From the NCBI GenBank assembly GCA_934408725.1, contig CAKRVB010000019.1, forward strand, positions 1 through 53,592: a stretch of 53,592 nt of DNA. Direction: 5' to 3'. Positions 25,722-34,032 of this stretch are shown one piece after another. Under the pieces are notes generated by a model that was given only the letters and a program-made list of their open reading frames with translations, was not told the origin of the DNA and did no database searches. Position 1 is the stretch's first letter. Each line of letters begins with the position of its first letter. Both the position numbers and the translations under genes were made by a program. Origin of the DNA: an uncultured Marvinbryantia sp. Lineage in GTDB: Bacteria; Bacillota; Clostridia; Lachnospirales; Lachnospiraceae.

Positions 25722-27197
25722 ATGAAAGTAGGTATTCTTTTATTAAATATGTGTTTCCCTGTGCTGGCAGGACTGGTAATGCTTCTGGGAAAAAGAGAAT
25801 ACACGGAAAAAGAACTTGCAGGGCGGTCGCTGACAGCGATGGTGATTGCAGCCTGTTTTCTGGTATGGAATCTGACGGGAGATCCGCTGTCACTGCATCT
25901 GTGTTCGCTGGGAAAAGATCTCCCGGTGTACTTTCATGTAGATGCAATCGGAAAACTGTTTGCATCCGTGGTTACTTTGGTCTGGATCCTGGCAATATGT
26001 TTTGCCGGAGAATATATGAAAAAAGAGCAGGATCAGAAACGATTCTTCGGATTTTTTCTGATTGTATATGGGGTGCTGATGGGACTGTGCTATGCAGGCA
26101 ATCTGATCACCTTTTATCTGTTCTATGAAATGATGACATTAACCACGGTACCGCTGGTACTGCATACCCGGACAAGAGAGGCTGTTACAGCCGGTATGAA
26201 GTATCTGCTGTATTCCTTAAGCGGAGCATATCTGGTTTTGTTTAGCACTTATATGCTGAATCGATATACTACATCTTTGGATTTTACACCGGGCGGAACC
26301 CTGGATCTGGCAGCGGCAGAAGGGCATACTACACTGATATTAGTATGCGCCTGCCTGATGATTCTGGGATTTGGCGTGAAAGCCGGTATGTTTCCCATGC
26401 ATGGATGGCTCTCGACTGCTCATCCGGTGGCACCGGCACCGGCCAGTGCAGTTCTTTCCGGTGTGATTGTTAAAATGGGAGTGCTGGGAGCAATCCGCGT
26501 AGTGTATGAGATTATCGGTCCGGAAGTGATCCGGGGTACCTGGGTACAGACAGTGTGGCTGACATTGTCACTGATAACGGTATTCATGGGCTCTATGCTG
26601 GCGTACCGGGAGAAGATATTGAAGAAAAGGCTGGCTTATTCTACCGTCAGTCAGATCTCTTATATTCTCTTTGGGCTTGCACTTTTGCAGCCCCAGGCAT
26701 TGACAGGCTCTCTGCTTCATGTGGTGTTTCATGCATGTATCAAATCCTGCCTCTTCCTTTGTGCAGGTGCTGTGATTTTCTGTACCGGGAAGACCAGAAC
26801 GGATCAGCTTACCGGAATCGGCAAGGAGATGCCGGTGACCATATGGTGCTATACCATTGCATCGCTGGCGCTGATTGGTATTCCGCCAGCCAGTGGCTTT
26901 ATCAGTAAATGGTATCTGGCGGAAGGAGCACTCTCATCAGGAATCTCTGTTTTTGCAGTTCTGGGTCCGGTTGTACTTCTGATCAGCGCACTGCTGACAG
27001 CGGGGTATCTGCTGCCCATCAGCATGAAGGGATTCCTGCCTGGAAAAGAGTTTGATTATGCACATCTGATCAGAAAAGAAGCAAATCTGGCCATGTTGAT
27101 TCCGGTAAGTATGTTATCTCTTCTGGCTTTGCTGCTGGGAATCTTTTGCGGACCATTGGTACAGTATGTGGAAAAAATTGTGGAGGTCATGCTATGA
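25722..27197 (+). CDS. Additional antiporter-like proton channel (ND4/MrpD family), extra copy 1
   Basis: A 491-residue paralogue of the preceding subunit. It keeps the transmembrane Lys in GVKAGMFPMHGWLSTAHPVAPAPASA (about 221), VKMGVLGAIR and the glutamate in LFYEMMTLTTVPLV. The ALLHAA-type histidine helix is present downstream (HVVFHACIKSCLFL). In canonical Mrp only two such large subunits (A and D) exist, so this is one of two surplus copies. Its stop overlaps the next start by 4 nt. Confidence 0.9.
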   Translation: MKVGILLLNMCFPVLAGLVMLLGKREYTEKELAGRSLTAMVIAACFLVWNLTGDPLSLHLCSLGKDLPVYFHVDAIGKLFASVVTLVWILAICFAGEYMKKEQDQKRFFGFFLIVYGVLMGLCYAGNLITFYLFYEMMTLTTVPLVLHTRTREAVTAGMKYLLYSLSGAYLVLFSTYMLNRYTTSLDFTPGGTLDLAAAEGHTTLILVCACLMILGFGVKAGMFPMHGWLSTAHPVAPAPASAVLSGVIVKMGVLGAIRVVYEIIGPEVIRGTWVQTVWLTLSLITVFMGSMLAYREKILKKRLAYSTVSQISYILFGLALLQPQALTGSLLHVVFHACIKSCLFLCAGAVIFCTGKTRTDQLTGIGKEMPVTIWCYTIASLALIGIPPASGFISKWYLAEGALSSGISVFAVLGPVVLLISALLTAGYLLPISMKGFLPGKEFDYAHLIRKEANLAMLIPVSMLSLLALLLGIFCGPLVQYVEKIVEVML

Positions 27198-28669
27198 GCC
27201 AATATTGGATGACAGTTGCAATATTACTGCCAATCATTGGAGGAATCCTGGTAAAAGTGATTCCTTTTCCAAATCAGAAAATCATGAAAATTTATCTGGA
27301 ATGTGTCATGGTGGTGACATCTCTGCTGGTTTTTCTTCTGGCCTGGAATCGCCCGGAGGGGACACTGGAAGTAGTTCATTTTATGCAGGGGCTTTCTATT
27401 TCTTTTCGCATAGATGGAATGTCCATGGTATTTTCTGTGCTGATAGCGGTTCTGTGGCCGCTGGCCATGTTGTATTCCTTTGAATATATGGAACGGGAAC
27501 AGCATCAGAGAGTGTTTTTCCTGTTTTACTCTGTGACATATGGGGTAACACTCGGAATTGCCTACGCATCGGATATGCTGAGCATGTATTTCTTTTATGA
27601 ACTGCTGACATTGGTAACAGTCCCATTGATTATGCACAGCTTAAGCCGCCAGGCGATTCATGCCACACGGAAATATCTGTATTATTCCCTTGGCGGTGCG
27701 GCGTTTGCGTTGATTGGAATTGTATTTCTGATGGTATATGGAAGCCAGCTGGATTTTGTCCTTGGTGGTGTACTGGATCTGGCGAAAGCAGAAGAGAAGA
27801 AGCAGGTACTTTTGGTGGTATATCTGATTGCCTGCCTGGGATTTGGTGTAAAGGCTGCCATGTTTCCCATGGGCTCCTGGCTCCCGGATGCAGGTGTGGC
27901 ACCGACTCCGGTCACGGCACTGCTTCATGCAGTGGCTGTGGTAAAAGCAGGCGTATTTGCCATTATCCGTCTGACCTACTACAGTTTCGGAACGGATTTC
28001 CTCAAGGGAACCTGGGTGCAGGCTGTGGTGATGGCACTGGCTATGTTTTCTGTGGTTTATGGCTGCACAAGAGCAGTGATGGAACGTCATATAAAAAGAA
28101 GACTGGCCTATTCCACAATCAGCAACCTTTCTTATATTATCTTCAGTGCCATGATTATGACTCCGCTGGGACTGGTTGGAGCACTTACCCATATGGTATG
28201 CCATGCTGTAATGAAGATCTGTTCGTTTCTGTGTGCAGGTGCCATTATGCATCAGACAGGAAAGATGTTTATCGATGATCTGAATGGATATGCCAAAAAG
28301 ATGCCAGTGGTATTCGGATGTTTCCTGGTATCTGCCCTTGGATTGATGGGAGTACCGGGGCTGGCAGGCTTTATCAGTAAATGGAATATTGCTCAGGCAG
28401 CAGTGGACAGCGGAAGAGTGCAGGCATATCTGGGAATTGGCTGTCTTTTGATTTCAGCGTTCCTTACCTCGATCTATATGATGTCGATTGTATTTCGGGC
28501 ATATTTCCCGGGAAAAGAGTTCCACTATGAGGAACTGGGAGAAATCAGGGATCCATCCTGGAGAATGTGTGTGCCGCTGGTGTTGTTTGCAGCAGGCGTG
28601 GCAGGTCTGGGACTGGGGTCCGCACCACTGGTCAGATTCTTTACGGATGTGGCTAATGGACTGTATTAG
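27194..28669 (+). CDS. Additional antiporter-like proton channel (ND4/MrpD family), extra copy 2
   Basis: A 491-residue membrane protein closely related to the gene before it (same length and shared YFFYELLTLVTVPLI and GVKAAMFPMGSWLPDAG motifs). It differs in having the LLHAVAVVKAGVFAIIR helix seen in NuoL/MrpA types. ATG 27194 follows GGAGG. The pair looks like a tandem duplication followed by divergence. Confidence 0.9.
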   Translation: MSQYWMTVAILLPIIGGILVKVIPFPNQKIMKIYLECVMVVTSLLVFLLAWNRPEGTLEVVHFMQGLSISFRIDGMSMVFSVLIAVLWPLAMLYSFEYMEREQHQRVFFLFYSVTYGVTLGIAYASDMLSMYFFYELLTLVTVPLIMHSLSRQAIHATRKYLYYSLGGAAFALIGIVFLMVYGSQLDFVLGGVLDLAKAEEKKQVLLVVYLIACLGFGVKAAMFPMGSWLPDAGVAPTPVTALLHAVAVVKAGVFAIIRLTYYSFGTDFLKGTWVQAVVMALAMFSVVYGCTRAVMERHIKRRLAYSTISNLSYIIFSAMIMTPLGLVGALTHMVCHAVMKICSFLCAGAIMHQTGKMFIDDLNGYAKKMPVVFGCFLVSALGLMGVPGLAGFISKWNIAQAAVDSGRVQAYLGIGCLLISAFLTSIYMMSIVFRAYFPGKEFHYEELGEIRDPSWRMCVPLVLFAAGVAGLGLGSAPLVRFFTDVANGLY

Positions 28670-28684
28670 AGGGGGAACGGTAAG

Positions 28685-30844
28685 ATGATGGAAACACAGA
28701 TTTATTTATTAGCCTGGATCGTATTTTTCCCATTGGCAGGAGCTGCAGTTACCTATCTGGCGGGAAGGGCAGACAAGGTCCTGCGTGACAGGATGGCGTC
28801 AGCGGTGACCGTGGCAGAATTCCTGATGCTGCTGGTACTTTTACTTACCGTCAGGGACAGCAGGGTATTTTGCCAGATTCCCGGTATCTGTCAGATGGGG
28901 CTGACATTTGAAAGTGATGGATTTCGATCTGTTTATGCGTTGATTGCAGCTTTTATGTGGATGATGACCACATTGTTTTCCGGGGAGTATTTTGCTTCTT
29001 ACCGGAATCGAAATCGCTATTATTTCTTTTCTCTGATGACACTGGGAGCTACCGAGGGAGTATTGTTATCTGCAGATCTGTATACTACACTGATCTTTTT
29101 TGAACTGATGTCTTTCACCTCTTATGTATGGGTGGCCCAGGATGAGAGGAAAAAATCGCTGCGGGCAGCAGAGACGTATCTGGCGATTGCGGTAATCGGA
29201 GGTTTGTCCATTTTAATGGGACTGTTTTTACTATATCATCAGACAGGCACCCTGCGCATCGATGAACTGTATCAGGCATGTCAGGGGAAGAATGTTCTGC
29301 CGGCGTGCATCTGTATGCTGATTGGATTTGGAGGAAAAGCCGGAGTATTTCCGCTTCATATCTGGCTGCCGAAGGCACATCCGGCAGCACCGGCACCGGC
29401 CAGTGCATTACTGTCCGGTATCTTGACAAAGACCGGAATTTTCGGCATACTGGTAATCAGTTGTAAAATTTTTCTGCACGATGCAGGATGGGGAACAGCC
29501 ATGCTGGTGCTGGGAGTACTGACTATGCTGTTTGGTGCGGTGCTGGCAGTCTTTTCCGTGGATATTAAGAGAACACTTGCCTGCTCCTCCGTTTCTCAGA
29601 TCGGATTCATACTGGTAGGAATCGGCATGCAGGGGCTGCTTGGAGAGGAAAACATTCTGGCAGTACGGGGAACCATGCTCCATATGGTGAATCATTCCCT
29701 GTTTAAACTTACTCTGTTTATGGCTGCCGGTGTGATCTACATGAACCTGCACAGACTGGATCTGAATGAGATACGGGGATTTGGAAGAAATAAGCCACTT
29801 CTGAAAGCAGTATTTTTAGGAGGTGCACTGGGAATCAGCGGCGTACCATTTTTTTCCGGTTACATCAGTAAGACACTGCTGCATGAAAGTATTGTAGAAT
29901 ATAGCGAACTGATACAGACAGGCAGTGGAATATTGGGTTATTCAGATATTCGTCTGATAGAATGGCTGTTTTTGATCAGTGGAGGTCTGACGGCAGCGTA
30001 TATGTGTAAACTATATGTGGCTGTCTTTGTGGAAGAAAATCAGAATGTGCAGACCCAGGCGGCCTATGATGCGTTAAAAGGGCATTATATGAATCGTGTC
30101 AGCGCAGCAGTACTGGCAGTCTGCGCCATGCTGTTTCCTGTGATGGGAATGGTGCCTCATCTGACGATGGATCGAATCGCAGATATGGGACAGGAATTTA
30201 TGGGCGCAGAAGAGATGACAGGACAAGTAGCTTATTACAGCTTTGGCAATCTGTCAGGAAGCCTGATCTCTATTGGCATTGGCATTCTGGTTTATGTCCT
30301 GGTGATTCGTACCTGGATGATGCAGAAAAATGGTAATACAAAAGAATACGTGAACCGCTGGCCGGCAGTGCTGGATCTGGAGGATTATCTTTACCGACCG
30401 GTACTGTTGCAGATACTTCCGGCAATTGGAGGGGGAGTAAGCAGTCTGTTGGATAAGCTGGTGGATGTGACAGCAAAGATACAGCCGCTGGCAGGGTATG
30501 TGGAAGCCAGTTTCTTTGATACGATTCAGGATCCGATTATTGTAGAGATGAAAAAGGATGTCTATCATGGCAGCGTGGAAAAGACCGACCCGGAAGAGGG
30601 CAACCATCTGACCCATGTACTTGGTAAGCTGTGTAATGCAGTCAAACACCTGTGCAATGCTACGATCTGGAAAAAGCATCCGTGTCAGACAGATTTTATC
30701 CACAAACTGTCTCTGTGGTATGAAGAATTCAGAGAAAATACGATTCTGATCGGAAGAAGTATGTCCTATGGATTACTGCTGTTCTCCCTGGGGTTGTGTA
30801 TTACACTGATTTATCTGCTTGTTTCAGCGGTTTGGTTGAATTAA
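28685..30844 (+). CDS. Large antiporter-like subunit (NuoL/HyfB type)
   Basis: A 719-residue protein, longest of the four channels. The core (about 1-480) carries FFELMSFTSYVWVAQ, GGKAGVFPLHIWLPKAHP and ILTKTGIFGI. Residues 480-690 form a C-terminal extension with a cytosolic stretch, then a final helix at 690-712, recalling the lateral-helix extension of NuoL and hydrogenase-4 subunits. It closes the antiporter cluster. No hydrogenase or NADH-module gene accompanies it in the window. Confidence 0.88.
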   Translation: MMETQIYLLAWIVFFPLAGAAVTYLAGRADKVLRDRMASAVTVAEFLMLLVLLLTVRDSRVFCQIPGICQMGLTFESDGFRSVYALIAAFMWMMTTLFSGEYFASYRNRNRYYFFSLMTLGATEGVLLSADLYTTLIFFELMSFTSYVWVAQDERKKSLRAAETYLAIAVIGGLSILMGLFLLYHQTGTLRIDELYQACQGKNVLPACICMLIGFGGKAGVFPLHIWLPKAHPAAPAPASALLSGILTKTGIFGILVISCKIFLHDAGWGTAMLVLGVLTMLFGAVLAVFSVDIKRTLACSSVSQIGFILVGIGMQGLLGEENILAVRGTMLHMVNHSLFKLTLFMAAGVIYMNLHRLDLNEIRGFGRNKPLLKAVFLGGALGISGVPFFSGYISKTLLHESIVEYSELIQTGSGILGYSDIRLIEWLFLISGGLTAAYMCKLYVAVFVEENQNVQTQAAYDALKGHYMNRVSAAVLAVCAMLFPVMGMVPHLTMDRIADMGQEFMGAEEMTGQVAYYSFGNLSGSLISIGIGILVYVLVIRTWMMQKNGNTKEYVNRWPAVLDLEDYLYRPVLLQILPAIGGGVSSLLDKLVDVTAKIQPLAGYVEASFFDTIQDPIIVEMKKDVYHGSVEKTDPEEGNHLTHVLGKLCNAVKHLCNATIWKKHPCQTDFIHKLSLWYEEFRENTILIGRSMSYGLLLFSLGLCITLIYLLVSAVWLN

Positions 30845-30863
30845 AAGGAGAAGAGTAGAACAG

Positions 30864-31880
30864 ATGAAGAAAATACTGTTAATTGCAACAGGAGGAACTA
30901 TCGCATCAAAATATACGGACAAAGGCCTGTCACCACAGATCTCAGCGGAAGAACTGTTATCCTATGTTCCAGAAGCCAGAGAATTCTGTGAGATTGACCA
31001 TATTCAGCCATTTAATCTGGACAGTACCAATGTGTGTGCCAGACAATGGACGCAGTTAGCAGAGCTGATAGAGAAGAAGTATGAATATTATGATGGATTT
31101 GTCATTTGTCACGGAACCGATACCATGGCGTATACGGCAGCAGCGCTTTCTTATCTGATTCAGAACAATCTAAAGCCGATCGTGGTGACCGGAGCACAGA
31201 AACCGATAGACCTGGCGATTACTGATGCGAGAGCCAATCTTCTGGACAGCCTGAGGTTTGCGTCACATCCCAAAGCACACGGAACCAATATTGTATTCGG
31301 AGGCTCCGTCATAGCGGGCACCAGAGCAAAGAAGGAGCGATCCAAGAGTTATAATGCATTTTCCAGTATCAATTATCCCGATATTGCAGTGATACAGGAT
31401 CGACGGATTGTATTTTATATTGATGATAAGAATCATATTACGGACCGAATAAGGTTTTATCATAAGCTGGATGACCGGGTATTCCTGTTGAAGCTGATTC
31501 CGGGAAGCAGTGGAGCGATCATCGATTCCCTGGCGGAGACTACGGATGCCCTGATCATTGAATCTTTTGGTGTGGGAGGACTTCCAGATTATGGGGATGA
31601 TGAATTCTATCAGGCGATTAAGCGGTTTGTAGAAAAAGGCAAGATTGTCATTATGGCGACCCAGGTCACCCATGAAGGCAGCGATATGAGTGTTTATCAG
31701 GTGGGAAAGATGATCAAACGGGAATTCTCTCTGCTGGAGTCCTATGATATGACTTTGGAGGCCACTGTGGCAAAGACGATGTGGGCGCTGCAGGAGAGCA
31801 GTGGTCCGGATGGCTTCCGGGAGAAATTCTATAAAAAGATCAATCATGACATTATGTTCAGCCCGGAACAGAATCATTAG
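30864..31880 (+). CDS. ansA: Type I (cytosolic) L-asparaginase
   Basis: Hydrolyses asparagine to aspartate and ammonia. The 338-residue protein has the nucleophile motif TGGTIASKY at the N-terminus, the second catalytic block VICHGTDTMAYTAAALSY (near 83-100), GAQKPI near 116 and a complete C-terminal domain. It has no signal peptide, matching the cytosolic type. It lies 19 nt after the antiporter cluster with no terminator between, so read-through is likely. Confidence 0.93.
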   Translation: MKKILLIATGGTIASKYTDKGLSPQISAEELLSYVPEAREFCEIDHIQPFNLDSTNVCARQWTQLAELIEKKYEYYDGFVICHGTDTMAYTAAALSYLIQNNLKPIVVTGAQKPIDLAITDARANLLDSLRFASHPKAHGTNIVFGGSVIAGTRAKKERSKSYNAFSSINYPDIAVIQDRRIVFYIDDKNHITDRIRFYHKLDDRVFLLKLIPGSSGAIIDSLAETTDALIIESFGVGGLPDYGDDEFYQAIKRFVEKGKIVIMATQVTHEGSDMSVYQVGKMIKREFSLLESYDMTLEATVAKTMWALQESSGPDGFREKFYKKINHDIMFSPEQNH

Positions 31881-31953
31881 TCCGGACTGAAGCATAACAC
31901 AGAAGTGAAACGAGAAATGCCCATAACAGATACAGCGAAAGAAAGGCAAAGAA

Positions 31954-32370
31954 ATGACTATGAAAAATAAAACTAATACCAAAAAGAAGAGTGCACATCA
32001 CCAGACTGCAAAAAAATCTGCAGAGCAGATCAAACCTGTCAAAAAAATGCTGACAGAGTACTATCTGATTCCTCAGGAGACCAGTATTTCACAGATGGCA
32101 GAGCTATTGCCGGACTATCAGGAAAAAATCGAGCTCTGGCTGGAAATGGATCTGATGGAACTGACCTTAACACATGATACGATGGTATTTGAAGAGGCTG
32201 CAGAGGATTTTGTGAATTCGGAAGATCAGGCTTACTTTGCAGAACACAAAATAAAGAAAGTATATGCGATCACCTATGATGCACTCGATGCAGAAGAAGT
32301 GAAACAGATTCTTTCTACTTTGCAGGCTGCTCTTCAGGGAAGAGTCTGCGAAGAAGATGAGATACTGTAG
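31954..32370 (+). CDS. Uncharacterised 138-residue protein
   Basis: I do not recognise a family. The first 35 residues are Lys, His and Thr-rich and look disordered; the rest is acidic and mixed alpha/beta (about 40-135), with DYQEKIELWLEMDLMELTL near the middle. No membrane segment or signal peptide. It lies between the asparaginase and spoVAD genes, with 73 nt and 178 nt gaps. The start could be ATG 31954 or the ATG two codons on. Confidence 0.65.
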   Translation: MTMKNKTNTKKKSAHHQTAKKSAEQIKPVKKMLTEYYLIPQETSISQMAELLPDYQEKIELWLEMDLMELTLTHDTMVFEEAAEDFVNSEDQAYFAEHKIKKVYAITYDALDAEEVKQILSTLQAALQGRVCEEDEIL

Positions 32371-32548
32371 GATTCAAATAACATGTTCCATTTGCGCACT
32401 GTTTTAAATGGTGCTTATAGTATATCATACGTGGCAAACAGAAAAATATGCCATTTTCTTTTTCAAAAAGCAAGAGAAAAACGAAAAAAGTATAAAACGG
32501 AAAAGAAATGCACATACTTCTGGCAAAAGGATAGCAGGAGGTTATGGC

Positions 32549-33196
32549 ATGGATCAGACACAGGGCAGACAGAGTATCTGCTTTCAGAGAGCACCGCACA
32601 TCATAGGTACTTCATCCGTAGTAGGAAAAAAGGAAGGAGAAGGACCGCTGGGCAGTGCTTTTTCTGTTGTATCCCAGGATGATTTGTTTGGAGAAGACTG
32701 CTGGGAGAAGGCAGAAAGTGAAATGCAGAAGGAGGCACTAACTACGGCAATTGAGGGTGCAGGAATTTCAAAGGATCAGATCCGCTATCTGTATGGAGGA
32801 GATCTTCTGGGACAGCTGATTGCTACGTCTTTTGGCCTGGAGAGTTTTGGAATTCCATGGTTTGGGTTGTATGGAGCCTGCTCTACCTGCGGGGAAGCAC
32901 TGGCATTGGCGGCTATGACAGTTGCAGGCGGCTTTGCTGATTATACAGCAGCAGTAACGTCCAGCCATTTTGCCAGCGCAGAGAAACAGTTCCGTTTTCC
33001 GTTAGCTTATGGCAATCAGAGGCCACTGTCAGCCACCTGGACCGTTACCGGAAGCGGTGCTTTTATTCTGGGAAAAACAGGTGGACACGTGAGAGTTACC
33101 GGCATCACAGCAGGAAAAGTAACAGACTTCGGAGTACAGGACGCAATGAATATGGGAGCCTGTATGGCACCGGCGGCGTGTAAAATAGAACCATAA
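32549..33196 (+). pseudogene. spoVAD: spoVAD, truncated after about 211 codons by inserted DNA
   Basis: SpoVAD is a thiolase-fold protein that binds dipicolinic acid and is needed for its uptake into spores; the family is about 338 residues long. ATG 32549 with AGGAGG before it opens a good family match (SICFQRAPHIIGTSSVVG, then YGACSTCGEALALAAMTVAGG, then the NMGACMAPAA motif at about 202-211). Directly after this motif the sequence changes to CKIEP and a stop. The missing third and the usual downstream spoVAE are not in the window. The sudden change and the element-type genes that follow indicate an insertion into spoVAD. Confidence 0.85.
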
Positions 33197-33246
33197 CAAA
33201 GAAGAGGCGTATTAATTTACTAATGGTTCTACACACAAACTATTAG
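33176..33246 (+). other. Left junction of an inserted element, with inverted repeats
   Basis: Homology to spoVAD stops at about 33178-33180. Just inside the foreign side, AGAACCAT (33187-33194) and ATGGTTCT (33223-33230) form a perfect 8-bp inverted repeat. A second overlapping repeat (CTAATGGTT 33220-33228 and AACTATTAG 33238-33246) follows. This is the layout expected for a recombinase attachment site, but the recombinase itself is not in view. Confidence 0.55.
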
Positions 33247-33297
33247 AGGATATTTATAACTGAAAATAGCTGATTCAGTAAAAATGGAGGTATAGAT

Positions 33298-33735
33298 ATG
33301 ACAGACCTAACACTGGAAAGGAAGAAAAAAGAGAAAGATAATATTATATTTATCAATGAAGAACATGAAAAATTTTATTATGAAAAGTTAGAAGAGGTAC
33401 GTTATCAGGACGTGTATCACATGGCATTGTGTTATTGCCTGGGGATCAATAATGATACAAGAAAAAATGTGAACAGAATTTACAATTTTAAGAATGGGTG
33501 TGTGAAGCCCAAATGTTTACATGAGGGATGGCAAACTGATGGAAGCCTGAAAGTGGTAAGATTGGCATTTAATCTTTATTGTAATGGAATACCAAGTATT
33601 AATACAGATAATAATAATATTAAAGAACAGATAGATGAATGCAAGAGATATACAGTGGAAGATTTATTTTGCTGTGTATATGCACCATATTTTTGGCAGG
33701 CAATACAAATTCGTTATCCAGAATATACTGGCTAA
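33298..33735 (+). CDS. DUF6075-family protein of conjugative elements
   Basis: A 145-residue cytosolic protein. The stretch from EEHEKFYYEKLEEVRYQDVYH to CLHEGWQTDGS and VVRLAFNLY matches a family commonly found near the ends of Firmicutes conjugative elements, whose function is unknown. It is AT-rich compared with the chromosomal genes to the left. It has the ribosome site GGAGG and its own terminator at 33790. It is the first gene inside the element. Confidence 0.75.
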   Translation: MTDLTLERKKKEKDNIIFINEEHEKFYYEKLEEVRYQDVYHMALCYCLGINNDTRKNVNRIYNFKNGCVKPKCLHEGWQTDGSLKVVRLAFNLYCNGIPSINTDNNNIKEQIDECKRYTVEDLFCCVYAPYFWQAIQIRYPEYTG

Positions 33736-33789
33736 TATATTGAGTATATAGGGGAAGTGAATAGAGAGCTACCAGATAATTGATAGACT

Positions 33790-33825
33790 ATAGGGATACC
33801 TGTAAAATCAAGTATCCCTATTTTT
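33790..33825 (+). terminator. Intrinsic terminator after the DUF6075 gene
   Basis: A perfect 10-bp stem ATAGGGATAC / GTATCCCTAT with a 12-nt loop, followed by TTTTT. Confidence 0.9.
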
Positions 33826-33834
33826 ATGAGATAC

Positions 33835-34031
33835 TTCAGAAATAGAAGCACTGACAGAAGATGCCATTTACAGGATTTTGACGAAACGTGAAAATGAGAA
33901 AGTGAATGTGACAATCTTTGTGAAAAGATTAAATGACTATTTTCCGGTTACCTATACAAAAGAGCAGATGGAAGAGGTAATCTATGGACTTCTGGGTCGA
34001 TGGAGACAGGAAAATGAACAGGGGGGATTAG
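33835..34031 (+). pseudogene. Remnant open frame before repA
   Basis: About 65 codons without a convincing start encode a protein-like sequence (EALTEDAIYRILTKRENE, then LNDYFPVTYTKEQMEEVIYG and LLGRWRQENEQ). The frame runs through a run of six Gs (34021-34026) into repA out of frame. With five Gs it would instead stop at TAG 34029-34031, just before the repA ATG at 34033. It is probably a decayed or frameshifted upstream gene of the element. The family is unrecognised. Confidence 0.4.
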
Positions 34032-34032
34032 G

